A stretch of DNA of 64,000 bases from Cupriavidus basilensis (GCF_008801925.2 NZ_CP062803.1:1674001-1738000), one strand, 5' to 3'. Positions 43,396 to 52,242 are shown, counted from the first letter of the stretch. Program-made: numbers and translations. The notes: generated by a model not told the origin, from the sequence alone.

Positions 43396-43731
43396 TCATT
43401 TGCCCGGCTGAGAGCGGGCTGTCGACGGATTCAACGAAGTTCTGCTTGCACCGCCACCGTAGTCCCGCGAAGCTCCCGCAGTCTGCGCGGCGGTCATGTC
43501 TTCTCGCTGATGGCCCGAAGTGGCATTGCTATAGCGCTGCGTAATAGCGCCATTTACGCCAGAGAGCGAATTGCTCTGACCTTGTGCTGAGCCGTAGGCC
43601 GTGCTGCCCTGCTGCTGCGAGGCGGCGGCATAACCACCGTAGCCAGCCGATCCGGAAGATTTGTAGGCCGTGAGTTGGGCGTGAACTGCGCCCGGCACCA
43701 ACATTAGCGCAAGAATCGGAGTCATTCGCAT
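43396..43731 (-). CDS. Small secreted Gly/Ser/Gln-rich protein
   Basis: 111 residues from ATG 43731 (MRMTPILALMLVPGAVHAQ), a clean Sec signal with cleavage after VHA. The mature part is low-complexity (SSGSAGYGGYAAASQQQGST...SNSLSGVNGAITQRYSNATS). Function unknown, possibly a surface or matrix protein. Confidence 0.5.
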   Translation of the reverse strand: MRMTPILALMLVPGAVHAQLTAYKSSGSAGYGGYAAASQQQGSTAYGSAQGQSNSLSGVNGAITQRYSNATSGHQREDMTAAQTAGASRDYGGGASRTSLNPSTARSQPGK

Positions 43732-43973
43732 GCTGCATCCCGGTTGGGTGACAAAGGGGGCGACAATGTAGTTGCCTGCACCCTCGGGAGAAGGCAAAGG
43801 GGCAATCTGTCGCCGCTATTGATTGTGGTGCGTCGCACCAGTTTCAGTACCCCGCCGTAGAGGGGGGGCTAGGGCTTTACGCGATAGCGGGTGACTTCGC
43901 AGTGGATGTTGGCTGCTGGCTGCGCAAGCCTGTGCCAGAATCGTGATTTCGGCAACGAGTCAGGAATGAAACG

Positions 43974-44405
43974 ATGACTGCAAATCGCAGCGCCAGTCTG
44001 GATATCCGAAGGCTTTCCCCTGCGCAATGGGGGCAAGCTTTCCCTGTGATTGCGCAATTGCGCTCGCTGGATGAGGCTGAGTTCCTGCGCCGGGCGCGCC
44101 GGCAATCCCATTCCGGCTACGAGCTGGTTGGTGCCTTTCAAGGCGACAAGCTGATCGGCGTGATGGGGATGCGGCCCGTCCATACGTTGGCGCGTGGGGC
44201 ACACCTGCACGTCGATGACCTTGTGGTCGACGGGCAAGCGCGCGGAAGTGGTGCCGGTCACGCCCTGATGGCATATGCGGAAGCCGACGCGCGTGCGCGC
44301 GACATGACTGCGGTGTTTCTCGACGCACGGCCGCAGGCCATTCCTTTCTATGAGCGCGAGAGCTATGTTCTCCATCCTGCTCCCTCGATGAAGAAAGTGC
44401 TCTGA
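43974..44405 (+). CDS. GNAT-family N-acetyltransferase
   Basis: 143 residues with the acetyl-CoA pyrophosphate loop in VVDGQARGSGAGHALMAY (motif A), preceding strand HLHVDDLVV and following AVFLDARPQAIPFYERESY (motif B). Such enzymes acetylate small molecules or protein N-termini; the acceptor is unknown. It stands alone between opposite-strand genes. Confidence 0.8.
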   Translation: MTANRSASLDIRRLSPAQWGQAFPVIAQLRSLDEAEFLRRARRQSHSGYELVGAFQGDKLIGVMGMRPVHTLARGAHLHVDDLVVDGQARGSGAGHALMAYAEADARARDMTAVFLDARPQAIPFYERESYVLHPAPSMKKVL

Positions 44406-44474
44406 TCCCGCTAGTGGCGATGGCATGGGGCAGGCTGGCGCGCCGGGGCCTGGACGCCAGCCGCCTGGGCATGG

Positions 44475-44708
44475 TCAGCCCCTGATGCTCCGTGGGTCTG
44501 GCCCGTAGCTGTTGCGCGTACGGATCTGGCCATCCTGACCGTGCACCAGGAGTTCCACCTTCTCGCGCTGTGCAATCACCGTCGCGGCTTCCACCGCTTC
44601 TTCCTGGGTGAGGAAGTGTGCTCTTTCACCCTTCGCCCCCTCGTGGATGATGTCCCACCCGTCGCCATGCGGCACGACGTGTACGTTGCGTTGCGGTATC
44701 GAATCCAT
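44475..44708 (-). CDS. DUF2188 domain protein
   Basis: 77 residues (MDSIPQRNVHVVPHGDGWDIIHEGAKGERAHFLTQEEAVEAATVIA...ELLVHGQDGQIRTRNSYG). The HVVPHGDGWDI opening and LLVHGQDGQI-Y-G-D end are the hallmarks of DUF2188, small widespread proteins of unknown function with one beta-alpha-beta repeat. Confidence 0.8.
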   Translation of the reverse strand: MDSIPQRNVHVVPHGDGWDIIHEGAKGERAHFLTQEEAVEAATVIAQREKVELLVHGQDGQIRTRNSYGPDPRSIRG

Positions 44709-44817
44709 GGCTGGCTCTCTGAGCAGTGCGCTACTGCTGTTTTAGGGGATGTTCTGTCCGCGGCATGGCGGGGTGGCGGGAGATGTCCGGTACTTCGCCC
44801 GGACATCGGATGTCGCG

Positions 44818-45198
44818 CTATTTTTCCGGCTGTCCCACCAATACGTCGAGCGGGACGCGCAGCGCCGCCGCCAGGCTCTGGAAAACCTCGGGGCTGCCAT
44901 CGCGTTTGCGGTTCTCTATCTGGCTAAGGTAGGGCTTGCTAAGGCCTGCCGCTGTCGCGAGCGCATCCTGGGTCATGCGGCGATATTCCCGCCAGGCCTT
45001 GACCGGGTTATCCCCGGCGAGTTCGGCGTCCAGGATGGCAGCGGGGATCCGAAAGGTGTGGTCCTGGGCCTTCGCGTGGCCTGGCAGCGTGGCATCGATC
45101 GGGTCCTCGACCCGGTGCTTGATGCGCTCCCACAATTCAATAGGCACTACCGCGAATTCGGGGCGGCCGTCGCGTTCGATGAACTGAATATTGATCAT
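44818..45198 (-). CDS. Antitoxin-like protein with C-terminal XRE HTH
   Basis: 126 residues: an N-terminal segment typical of RelB/Phd-like antitoxins (IQFIERDGRPEFAVVPIELW) and a C-terminal HTH (MTQDALATAAGLSKPYLSQI). Such proteins usually follow a RelE-type toxin gene. Start after GAGGAGG, a strong ribosome site. The 195 bp upstream up to the next gene hold no recognisable toxin, so it may be an orphan antitoxin or solitary regulator. Confidence 0.7.
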   Translation of the reverse strand: MINIQFIERDGRPEFAVVPIELWERIKHRVEDPIDATLPGHAKAQDHTFRIPAAILDAELAGDNPVKAWREYRRMTQDALATAAGLSKPYLSQIENRKRDGSPEVFQSLAAALRVPLDVLVGQPEK

Positions 45199-45392
45199 GG
45201 CAAGGCACCTCCTCGATCGGCATTCCCGGACATTCCCGGGGCGGCTTGGGCCACCGGGCCGAATGCCTGGTGAATGCGATCATGTACATCTTCATGGTAG
45301 CCATTGCGGCTAACCATTGTGCAAATATTGTTTGCTGGTTGCCGTCGCGCCCGATGCGCCGAACCTTGACCATTGGCCGGCGTCGCAACCCG

Positions 45393-45914
45393 TCAACCCG
45401 CCAGAGCGTCCTCGCCCACGATCGCATCTATTTGCGCATACAGCCGATCCGACGCCTCATCTGCCTTCAGCTCCAGGTCAATCCATGCACGCTTGATCGA
45501 CGGGCCCGCCCCCAGCCCGTGTCGCGAAACGACCCGGATCAACCGCCCAGCGCGCGCCTGTATGAACTCAGCCTCTGCTTGTGTGAACACATCGGGGACC
45601 ACAACATTCCGGCCGTCGTGCCGGGCCAGCGTTTGCGCGAAGTGCCTGACCAACACATCCGGATCCATCGGCGCACGGATCCAGGCTTCCCGAAGCGTGT
45701 GCAGCAACTGGGCGGGTGACTTGCCTAGCGCCGGGATGACGTCGTGGAGTCTTGCCAGGCTGAAGTACGTCTCATGGATGCCCGCACAGGCCTGGATCAT
45801 GTGGCGCAGCGGGGCATCGAAGGTGATGACGTGGAAGGCGCGGCTCCCGCAGGCCAGGTAGTTCGTGATGAGGTCCTGGCCGGAGTCCGGGCGGCCGCAG
45901 AGGCCTATGAGCAT
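45393..45914 (-). CDS. P-loop nucleotide-kinase-like protein with altered Walker A
   Basis: 173 residues from ATG 45914 (AAGGA 8 bp upstream). The opening MLIGLCGRPDSGQDLITNYL has the shape of a dNMP/adenylate-kinase P-loop, but the essential Lys is Gln and the following Ser/Thr is Asp. FDAPLRHMIQ and the VPDVFTQAEAEFIQ segment recall phage dNMP-kinase-like proteins. The missing Lys makes normal phosphoryl transfer unlikely; it may bind nucleotides as a sensor or be inactive. An operator-like palindrome lies 44 bp upstream. Confidence 0.6.
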   Translation of the reverse strand: MLIGLCGRPDSGQDLITNYLACGSRAFHVITFDAPLRHMIQACAGIHETYFSLARLHDVIPALGKSPAQLLHTLREAWIRAPMDPDVLVRHFAQTLARHDGRNVVVPDVFTQAEAEFIQARAGRLIRVVSRHGLGAGPSIKRAWIDLELKADEASDRLYAQIDAIVGEDALAG

Positions 45915-45957
45915 GAGGTTTCCTTGGTCGTGCAGCTTCAGGGAAGTCGACGCCAAA

Positions 45958-45975
45958 GATTACCTATGGGTAATC
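45958..45975. promoter_or_regulatory. Palindromic operator upstream of the P-loop gene
   Basis: GATTACC-TATG-GGTAATC is a perfect inverted repeat; another half-like element ATTGGGTAAT lies at 45990-45999. Similar TTACC/GGTAA sites occur on the other side of the repressor gene (46617-46680). Confidence 0.6.
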
Positions 45976-46075
45976 AAAAAGGCAAGCTCATTGGGTAATT
46001 GCGGCGCCCCAATAGGATCGTGCGGAGCGCGCAGGGCGGGGTGATACATCCGGCAAGCCGGATGTCGTGCTTGTC

Positions 46076-46597
46076 TCAGCTTGCGGACGTTTTCTTGCGT
46101 GGCCTGGCGGGTGTCTGCGTGCCGCTTTCGTGAACGGCGTTGCTGGCTTGCTTGAATGCCGTGCTTCTCCCGCCGGTCTTCAGCACGCGGGCAGTTTTGG
46201 TGTTTTTCTTGTATTTGCGCACCGATTGCACGGCTTCGACCTGCGTGATCAATTCGATGGCCGCGAGCATCCTGTCGATGTCTTCATTGCGCAAGCCATT
46301 GATCAGGCGGGCGAATCGGGCGGCTATCTCGGGCGGCAGGGTTTCTTCTTTCGGGGGTGCGGCGGCGTCTTGTGCGTCGCCGTCCAGCCAAAGGCGCGGC
46401 AGGCCGAGCTTGGCTTCGATGTCGCGAGCGAGATGTTCGCCGATGCGTTTTTTCCCGGCTTTACCTGTGGCCGAGAATATGCGGGAGAAGTATGAGGGGT
46501 CACGGTCCAGCCGGTCTGATAGGCGCGCTATGGAGCCGCCGAACTGTTCGGCCATGATCTGGGCTAGGCGCTGTTCACGCGTGTCTTGAATATCCAT
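46076..46597 (-). CDS. Phage-type HTH repressor
   Basis: 173 residues with an N-terminal HTH (IARLSDRLDRDPSYFSRIFS) followed by an acidic linker and a helical, Lys-rich tail. The LPRLWLDGDAQ segment after the HTH is typical of small phage repressors of Betaproteobacteria lacking a peptidase domain. It is flanked on both sides by TTACC/GGTAA palindromes, so it probably represses itself and the P-loop gene. It has no S24 domain and so would not be cleaved in SOS. Confidence 0.7.
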   Translation of the reverse strand: MDIQDTREQRLAQIMAEQFGGSIARLSDRLDRDPSYFSRIFSATGKAGKKRIGEHLARDIEAKLGLPRLWLDGDAQDAAAPPKEETLPPEIAARFARLINGLRNEDIDRMLAAIELITQVEAVQSVRKYKKNTKTARVLKTGGRSTAFKQASNAVHESGTQTPARPRKKTSAS

Positions 46598-46616
46598 GGC
46601 CCATTAAACCTGTGCA

Positions 46617-46680
46617 TTACCTGAAGGTAAATTTTCTTTTGGTACTGCAAATTCAATGACTAATGGGTAATTTAATGGGT
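46617..46680. promoter_or_regulatory. Operator cluster upstream of the phage-type repressor
   Basis: TTACC-TGAA-GGTAA (46617-46630) is a perfect inverted repeat; TAATGGGT occurs twice as direct repeats (46661-46668 and 46673-46680). They share the GGTAA core with the site at 45958-45975. Confidence 0.55.
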
Positions 46681-46816
46681 GGTTTATGCATCAGGGAAGG
46701 TTTTCCGGCCATGGATGAATGGCGTGAGAGGCTGGCCGGGGTGCAGGGGATTTTGCCGGTGCGTCATTGCTGTGAGGTATCAGGTATCGCTTCGCCAGTC
46801 ACCGGCCTGGCGTGGA

Positions 46817-48526
46817 TCAGTAACACTCGATCCGGTTGCGGCCGCGTTCCTTGGCGCGGTAGAGCGCCCCATCGCTGCGCAACAGGGACAGGTCCGCGCT
46901 GGGATCGGTGGCATGCATGAGGGCAATGCCGACGCTGACGGTCAGCGTGACGATCTGGCTGCCGTCGAGCAGCGAGGTTTCCGCGATCTGATGCTGTATG
47001 CGCCTGGCAAATCGTGTCGCCGTCTCAAGGCTCGCATCGGGGAGCACCACGGCAAACTCTTCGCCGCCGATGCGGCCGGCGAAATCGTGCTTTTGCAGTG
47101 CATTGCGCAGCAGCGCCGCGAAACACCGCAGGGCGTGGTCGCCCATGGCATGGCCCCAGGTGTCGTTAATGGCTTTGAAGTGGTCGAGGTCAAACGTCAG
47201 GACGGCGGCAGGGCGGCTGTCGGTGCGCTGGATCCGTGCGAGCTCCTGTTCGATCCGCACGACGAAGTGACGGCGATTGGGTAGTTGCGTCAGGAAATCG
47301 ATGGTTGCAAATTCCTGCAATTCTCCCTCGATGCGCTTGCGCTCGGTCACGTCTGTGATGAATCCGTGCCATAGCGTGCTGCCGTCGTCGAGCCGGCGGG
47401 GGCGCGCGTCGCCTTGCCGCCAGCGCAGCCCTTGCCTGGGCAGTTCGACGCGGTACTCGAGGTGCCAGGGTGTCAGGCTCGCGGCGGACGCGTGAAGCGA
47501 GGCGCGGTAGGCTTCCAGATCGTCGGGATGGATGACGGCATGGATGGGGCCTGTGCTGGCGGCTACCTGTTGCGGCGTGAGCTCGTAGATATCGGCGATG
47601 CCGGCGCTGGCGTAGGGCAGGAAGGATTCCCCCGTCGGCAACAGGCGATGCTGGAATACCAGGCCCGGGACTTCGTTGGTCAGGCTGGTGATCAGGTCGA
47701 CGGTTTGCTGCAGTTCTTCGGCGAGTGCCTGGATGGCCGTGATATCGGTGGTGGTGCCGATCATGCGCAGCGGCTCGCCGTTGCTGCCGCGGCTGACAAC
47801 CTTGCCGCGGCTGGATATCCATTTATAGCTGCCATCCTTGCAGCGGATCCGGTGGTCTACCGCGTAGCTTTCCGTTTCCTGGTTGAAGTGGGCTTGTATG
47901 GTGGCCTGGACGTAGGCGAGGTCCTCGGGATGGATGCGGGTATAGCTGTCTTCGATCCGGTTGGTGATCTCGGATTCTTCGTAGCCGATGATGGCTTTCC
48001 AGCCGGCCGAATAGTGGATGCTGCCCGCCTGGATATCCCGGTCCCAGACGCCCGTGCCGCTTCCGGCGATGGCCAGTTCAAGCCGCTTTTCGTTTTCCTC
48101 CAGCCTGCTGGCGTCGTCGTTCAGTTTGCCTTGGGCCAGGTCGCGCTCGATGATGGCGACCGCCATGTCGGCAAAGTCCTGCAGGAGACCGCGCTCCGCC
48201 TGGTCCAGTTCGCGTGATCCGGCATCGAACAGGCAGAAGGCGCCAAGCCGGCTGCCGCTCGATGTGGTCAGAGGGCACGCCGCGTGAAAGCCCATGTGCA
48301 GGCCGTCGATGAGGATGGGAACGTCGCCAGTATGTGCATCATGGGGCACGTCATGCAGCGTAACCAGCGCAACCGGAACCCTGAAGAGGTGCCGCGCGAG
48401 TCGTGTCAGCGCGTCAAACCGCTCTTGCTGTAAGGCGACTGTCAGGTTCAGCGACCTTGAGGTGTCGATGCGTTCACGTCTGGTTTCCGCTTCGGTAGAG
48501 GCCCGCATATCCAGGTCAAATGACAA
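46817..48526 (-). CDS. Diguanylate cyclase with GAF and two PAS domains
   Basis: 569 residues. An N-terminal GAF-like domain (about 25-135, ARHLFRVPVALVTLHDV...), a PAS-PAC at about 150-275 (ELAIAGSGTGVWDRD...GYEESEITNRIEDSY), a second PAS at about 280-395, and a C-terminal GGDEF domain (ATIDFLTQLPNRRHF ... GRIGGEEFAVVLP). The active-site motif is GGEEF, so it should make cyclic di-GMP. The inhibitory RxxD site five residues before is QKHD, so product feedback is probably absent. No EAL domain follows. It signals through soluble sensory domains; no TM segment. Confidence 0.88.
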   Translation of the reverse strand: MSFDLDMRASTEAETRRERIDTSRSLNLTVALQQERFDALTRLARHLFRVPVALVTLHDVPHDAHTGDVPILIDGLHMGFHAACPLTTSSGSRLGAFCLFDAGSRELDQAERGLLQDFADMAVAIIERDLAQGKLNDDASRLEENEKRLELAIAGSGTGVWDRDIQAGSIHYSAGWKAIIGYEESEITNRIEDSYTRIHPEDLAYVQATIQAHFNQETESYAVDHRIRCKDGSYKWISSRGKVVSRGSNGEPLRMIGTTTDITAIQALAEELQQTVDLITSLTNEVPGLVFQHRLLPTGESFLPYASAGIADIYELTPQQVAASTGPIHAVIHPDDLEAYRASLHASAASLTPWHLEYRVELPRQGLRWRQGDARPRRLDDGSTLWHGFITDVTERKRIEGELQEFATIDFLTQLPNRRHFVVRIEQELARIQRTDSRPAAVLTFDLDHFKAINDTWGHAMGDHALRCFAALLRNALQKHDFAGRIGGEEFAVVLPDASLETATRFARRIQHQIAETSLLDGSQIVTLTVSVGIALMHATDPSADLSLLRSDGALYRAKERGRNRIECY

Positions 48527-48624
48527 TTGACGTTAGCCCGAAGGTGTTGATTGTGCGCAGGTGCTGCGAAGTTATGCACGGCTGCGCCAATACTATCAGA
48601 CGGATCGGCTCGCGGCGGAGCCAG

Positions 48625-49788
48625 CTAAGCGTTGTCGGCGAAAGGCAACTCTGCCTGTACCGGCAGCGCAGCCGGCTCCAGCTCTCCCGCAGGCGTCAGC
48701 GCGCTGACCCTCACGCCCAGCAAGCGGATCTTCCGATCCAGCGGAACGCGTTTGACGCATTCGGTGGCGGCGCGCCGCAGTTGTACGGCGTCCGCCGTCG
48801 GCGCTGGCATGCTGAGATCGCGGGTGACGGTGTGAAAGTCGTCGTAGCGCAGCTTGACGCCGATGGTGCGGCCCACGTAGCCCTTGCGGCGAAGGTCTTC
48901 CGCCACGCGCTGGCACAGGCCGGTAAAGACTTCGGAGAGGGTCTGGCGGTCTTGCCTGGGGTGCAGGTCGCGCTCGAAGGTGGTTTCCCGGCTCACGGAC
49001 TTGGGCTCCGAACTGGTGACCACCGGGCGTTCGTCATGGCCTTGCGCGATCTCGGCCAGCCAGGCGGCGTAGCTGCGGCCGAAATGGCTTTGCAGCATGC
49101 CCAGGTCCGCGCTGGCGAGGTCGCCGACCGTGGCGATGCCCAGCGTGGCGAGTTTCTCGGTGGCCTTCGGGCCGATCCCGTTGACCTTGCGCACGGGCAG
49201 CGGCCAGATGCGCAGTGGCACATCGCTGGCTGCCAGCAGGGTGAGGCCGTCGGGTTTGTCGAGTTCGGAGCCGATCTTGGCGAGGAGCTTGTTGGGGGCG
49301 ATGCAGATGGAGCAGCTCAGTCCCGTGGCTTCGCGCACCGCTTGCTTGATGCGGGTGCCGATATCGGCGGGCTCGCCGGGCAAGTCGCTCAGGTCGATGT
49401 AGATCTCGTCGATGCCGCGGTCTTCGATGTCGCTGGTGAAGGTGGCGACGGCAGCCTTGAACAGGCGGGAGTAGTGCCGGTACGAGTCGAAATCCGTGGG
49501 CAGCAGGATGGCGTCGGGGGCGAGCTGCGCGGCCTTCATCATACCCATGGCGGAGAACACGCCCAGCGCGCGGGCTTCGTAGGTGGATGTGGTGACGACG
49601 CCGCGCCCGGCGTAGTCGCGCAGGCGGGCAAAGCGCCGGCTGCCGTCGGGCAGTATCTCGGGTACCGCATTTCGTCCACCACCGATCACCACGGGCTTGC
49701 CGCGCAGCTCCGGATATCGCAATAGCTCGACGGACGCGTAGAACGCGTCCATATCCAGGTGGGCGATGCGGCGGGGTACAGATGACAT
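48625..49788 (-). CDS. dinB: DNA polymerase IV (Y-family translesion polymerase)
   Basis: 387 residues. Catalytic carboxylates lie in IAHLDMDAFYASVEL near residue 12 and RGIDEIYIDLSD near residue 120; the helix-hairpin-helix thumb is in KVNGIGPKATEKLATLGI, followed by the little-finger domain (SVSRETTFERDLHP). It copies damaged DNA in the SOS response. A LexA box lies 16 bp upstream of the start. Length is slightly above E. coli Pol IV, and a C-terminal clamp-binding-like LPVQAELPF is present. Confidence 0.92.
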   Translation of the reverse strand: MSSVPRRIAHLDMDAFYASVELLRYPELRGKPVVIGGGRNAVPEILPDGSRRFARLRDYAGRGVVTTSTYEARALGVFSAMGMMKAAQLAPDAILLPTDFDSYRHYSRLFKAAVATFTSDIEDRGIDEIYIDLSDLPGEPADIGTRIKQAVREATGLSCSICIAPNKLLAKIGSELDKPDGLTLLAASDVPLRIWPLPVRKVNGIGPKATEKLATLGIATVGDLASADLGMLQSHFGRSYAAWLAEIAQGHDERPVVTSSEPKSVSRETTFERDLHPRQDRQTLSEVFTGLCQRVAEDLRRKGYVGRTIGVKLRYDDFHTVTRDLSMPAPTADAVQLRRAATECVKRVPLDRKIRLLGVRVSALTPAGELEPAALPVQAELPFADNA

Positions 49789-49803
49789 GGCGTCGGCGGG
49801 TTA

Positions 49804-49819
49804 CTGTATGCATGTACAG
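49804..49819 (-). promoter_or_regulatory. LexA box of dinB
   Basis: CTGTATGCATGTACAG, a perfect CTGT-N8-ACAG palindromic core, 15 bp upstream of the dinB start codon. Confidence 0.8.
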
Positions 49820-49911
49820 TATATCGAATTCTGCCGGGAATACCGCTGTGTCCCGGTCGCGCTACCAGCGATGCACGTAGGTGGCAGTCATGGCGCCGGC
49901 CCGCCGGCGCG

Positions 49912-49938
49912 AAAAAAAAGCCCGCTAACTGCGCGGGC
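49912..49938 (-). terminator. Rho-independent terminator of the coiled-coil gene
   Basis: On the minus strand GCCCGCGC-AGTTA-GCGGGC is followed by a run of eight T, about 90 bp past the stop of the gene at 50028-50519. Confidence 0.75.
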
Positions 49939-50027
49939 CTTTGAAAGCGCAGCCGGTGTAAGCGGATCCGGCTGGCTCGCGATTGTCGCAATGGCCGTCG
50001 GAATCTCTTTCCCCTCTGGCGATGGGA

Positions 50028-50519
50028 TCAGCGCAGCAGGAAGGCGATATCGTCGACGCTGATCTGCGCTGGCGCGACGCCGCGGCGCTGCTGGAAAAGG
50101 ATGTGCTGGAGGACCTGGCGGCGCTGCCTGGCGAAGACGGCCAGGTCGATGGGTATGCCGGCCCGGGCATAGTGCTCGACCAGCAGCTTGTAGGCACGGT
50201 GGCGCATCTGCAGGGCTTCGCCCTCGGCGCGCAGCCGGCCGGTGTCTTCGGGCGGTGTCACCTCGGCCTGGCGCAACGCTTCCATGGCGGCGGCGTGCAT
50301 GTCGCGGTAGCGGTCCAGTTCGGTTTGCGTGGCGTGCAAACGCTCGCGCAGCGCACGGACCTTGCGCTGCAGCTTTAATGTCATGCCAACGCCGTGCTCG
50401 ATGAGGGCGACGGTTTCCAGCGCGTGGCTGGCTGCGGCGATCGTGTTTTTCCAGATGCCCCTGTCGGTCACCTCGACATCCGGCGCCCACCCGTTGCTGG
50501 CTCCGCGCAAGCTTTTCAT
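50028..50519 (-). CDS. Coiled-coil protein of unknown function
   Basis: 163 residues; the middle (TLKLQRKVRALRERLHATQTELDRYRDM...ALRQAEV) is a long helix, and the ends look globular (VLQHILFQQRRGVAPAQISV). No family is recognised. It stands alone with its own terminator and codon use like the host. Confidence 0.5.
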   Translation of the reverse strand: MKSLRGASNGWAPDVEVTDRGIWKNTIAAASHALETVALIEHGVGMTLKLQRKVRALRERLHATQTELDRYRDMHAAAMEALRQAEVTPPEDTGRLRAEGEALQMRHRAYKLLVEHYARAGIPIDLAVFARQRRQVLQHILFQQRRGVAPAQISVDDIAFLLR

Positions 50520-50852
50520 AAGACCCCTTGACCCTTGTGTTGATGTCCGGCGGACAGCTTTATGGTTGCCGTCCTGTCCTGGATCACGGCGATCGTGCCA
50601 CCGTGGTTGCGATGGGAATCGTACGGTCTGGCTGCGCGCGGGCGAAGTAGAAGATGCTTAGATCTGGTTTTCCCGACACCTATGTCGTGGCATGTCTGTG
50701 CGGCCCGGCACTAGGTCATCGGTAAGCGATATGGCAGTGAGAAGGGGTCTTCTCCAGACTTGCGGATGGGATCTTTGCCCAATCCGGCGCAAATACGGCA
50801 GTCCTGCCTTCTATACCGTACAGAGGGGGCCGAATCGGACTAGGATACAGAC
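50520..50852. other. Intergenic region, no gene seen
   Basis: It separates divergent genes (coiled-coil protein and DUF1488). Frames are short and show no known family; promoters for both sides are expected here. Confidence 0.5.
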
Positions 50853-51104
50853 ATGGCACTTAATTTTCCCAATCCCAGCCGGAGTTACGACCCGTCCAGG
50901 CATTGCGTATGTTTCTGGGGCTACGACAGTTCGCGTGAGATCTCCTTCGAGGTCGACCGAGCGGTACTCTCCAACCTCAGCCCCGAACTGCGCCCGGACG
51001 AGCCTGCCGTGCTGGAGGCATTCGACCGCCACCGCGACCACATCCTGGAACTCGCACGCGGGCTCTATTCCCGCAGCCGGCAGAACAGGTACACCATCGC
51101 CTGA
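50853..51104 (+). CDS. DUF1488 family protein
   Basis: 83 residues: FPNPSRSYDPSRHCVCFWGY, then SREISFEVDRAVLSNL and a C-terminal helical half (AFDRHRDHILELARGLYSRS). This is the pattern of DUF1488, small proteins of unknown function common in Burkholderiales. Confidence 0.8.
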   Translation: MALNFPNPSRSYDPSRHCVCFWGYDSSREISFEVDRAVLSNLSPELRPDEPAVLEAFDRHRDHILELARGLYSRSRQNRYTIA

Positions 51105-51204
51105 CGGCGGCTCGATCGCTGGCGGATCCAATCGTAAGGGGCGTCGGCCTGTCACGATGCGTTTGCCGTGCGAGGCGGCAGCGGTGCGGGTTCCGCCGCC
51201 AGGA

Positions 51205-52062
51205 TCAGCTTTCCTGCGCTTCCAGCGTGAAGCCGGCGCCGTCGTCCTGGCGCAGCATCGTCACCAGGGCGGGCATGGCTGCCTCCAGGGTTTCCTTCAA
51301 GCGCCACGGCGGGTTGACGATGAACATGCCGCTGCCGTGCAGGCCCAGCCCGCCGGCGACCGGGTGCTTGACGCGCAGGGTGACGTGCAGCCAGCTCTTG
51401 AGCGGCAGCTTTTTCAACTGCACCGGCAACTGCACGGATTCGCGGCGCTGCACTTCGGGATACCAGATCGCATACATGCCGGTGGCAAAGCGCTGCAGGC
51501 AATCCTGCAGGCTGCGCACCACGCGGCCGTAGTCCTGCTTGTCCTCGTATGAGGGGTCGATCAGCACCAGCGCGCGGCGCGGCGGCGGGGGCAGGATGGC
51601 GTTGATGCCGGTGAAACCGTCGCCGTCATACAGCATGACGCGGCGGCCGGCGCCACGGAAGTTGTCGCGCAGCACCTGGATTTCGGTGCTATGCATCTCG
51701 AACAGGCGCAAGCGGTCCGCGTCGCGCAGCATCTGCCAGGCGAGCCAGGGCGAGCCGGGGTAGTGCTTCAGGTTGCCGTCCGGGTTCAGCGTGCGTACCT
51801 GCTCCAGGTAATCCTCGACCAGCGTCGGCATGGGCCGCTTGGCGGCGGCGGCCTGCCACAGCCGGGCAATGCCGGTCTCGAACTCGCCCTTTTTCTGCGC
51901 GTAGGCGTGATCGAGCGCGTACAGCCCGGCGCCAGCGTGCGTGTCGATGTACCAGAAGGGCTTGTCTTTCTGGCTCAACTGCTCCAGCAACTGGACCACG
52001 ATGGCGTGTTTGAGAACATCGGCGTGGTTGCCGGCGTGGAAGGCGTGACGGTAGCTGAGCAT
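51205..52062 (-). CDS. rlmJ: 23S rRNA (adenine-2030-N6)-methyltransferase
   Basis: 285 residues. [21 protein letters not shown] is the invariant RlmJ start; [15 protein letters not shown] is SAM motif I with the X-motif wrap, and [12 protein letters not shown] is the D/N-PP-Y-type catalytic motif (DPSY). It methylates A2030 of 23S rRNA. Length matches the family. Divergent from mnmC. Confidence 0.92.
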   Translation of the reverse strand: MLSYRHAFHAGNHADVLKHAIVVQLLEQLSQKDKPFWYIDTHAGAGLYALDHAYAQKKGEFETGIARLWQAAAAKRPMPTLVEDYLEQVRTLNPDGNLKHYPGSPWLAWQMLRDADRLRLFEMHSTEIQVLRDNFRGAGRRVMLYDGDGFTGINAILPPPPRRALVLIDPSYEDKQDYGRVVRSLQDCLQRFATGMYAIWYPEVQRRESVQLPVQLKKLPLKSWLHVTLRVKHPVAGGLGLHGSGMFIVNPPWRLKETLEAAMPALVTMLRQDDGAGFTLEAQES

Positions 52063-52200
52063 GGCGAGGCGGGAAAAGGGCGTGCGGGGCGTGCGGGTGC
52101 CGGCCTGGAGGGGCCGGCGGCACAGGGCGCTATGCTACCATCGCCCGGCTTCGGGGCGGCCCGGCGGCGTGCCGGAGGGCGCGCCTGGCGGGCGTTTGCG

Positions 52201-52242
52201 GATTGCGGATTGCGGATTGCCGATTGCCGATTGCCGATTGCC
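52201..52242. repeat. Six tandem copies of the heptamer GATTGCS
   Basis: Two units GATTGCG then four GATTGCC, between divergent rlmJ and mnmC. A 7-bp unit in a promoter region is a possible site of length variation. Confidence 0.9.

Noticed and set aside
43111..43590. A 159-codon rightward ORF
   Set aside because: It has no recognisable domain, a mixed composition, and overlaps both the carbonic anhydrase upstream region and a leftward gene with a good signal peptide. Not supported as a gene.
45137..45427. Leftward ORF upstream of the antitoxin-like gene as a toxin
   Set aside because: It overlaps the antitoxin start in another frame, has no RelE/HigB-like motif and no ribosome site.
46000..46900. 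Right-hand attachment site (attR) matching the tRNA-Leu 3' end
   Set aside because: No copy of GGTTCGAGTCCCCTCCC was found by eye between 38 and 47 kb. The right border of the element stays undefined.
52201..52242. CRISPR-like repeat array
   Set aside because: Heptamers are contiguous with no spacers. No repeat-spacer array or cas gene was seen anywhere in the window.
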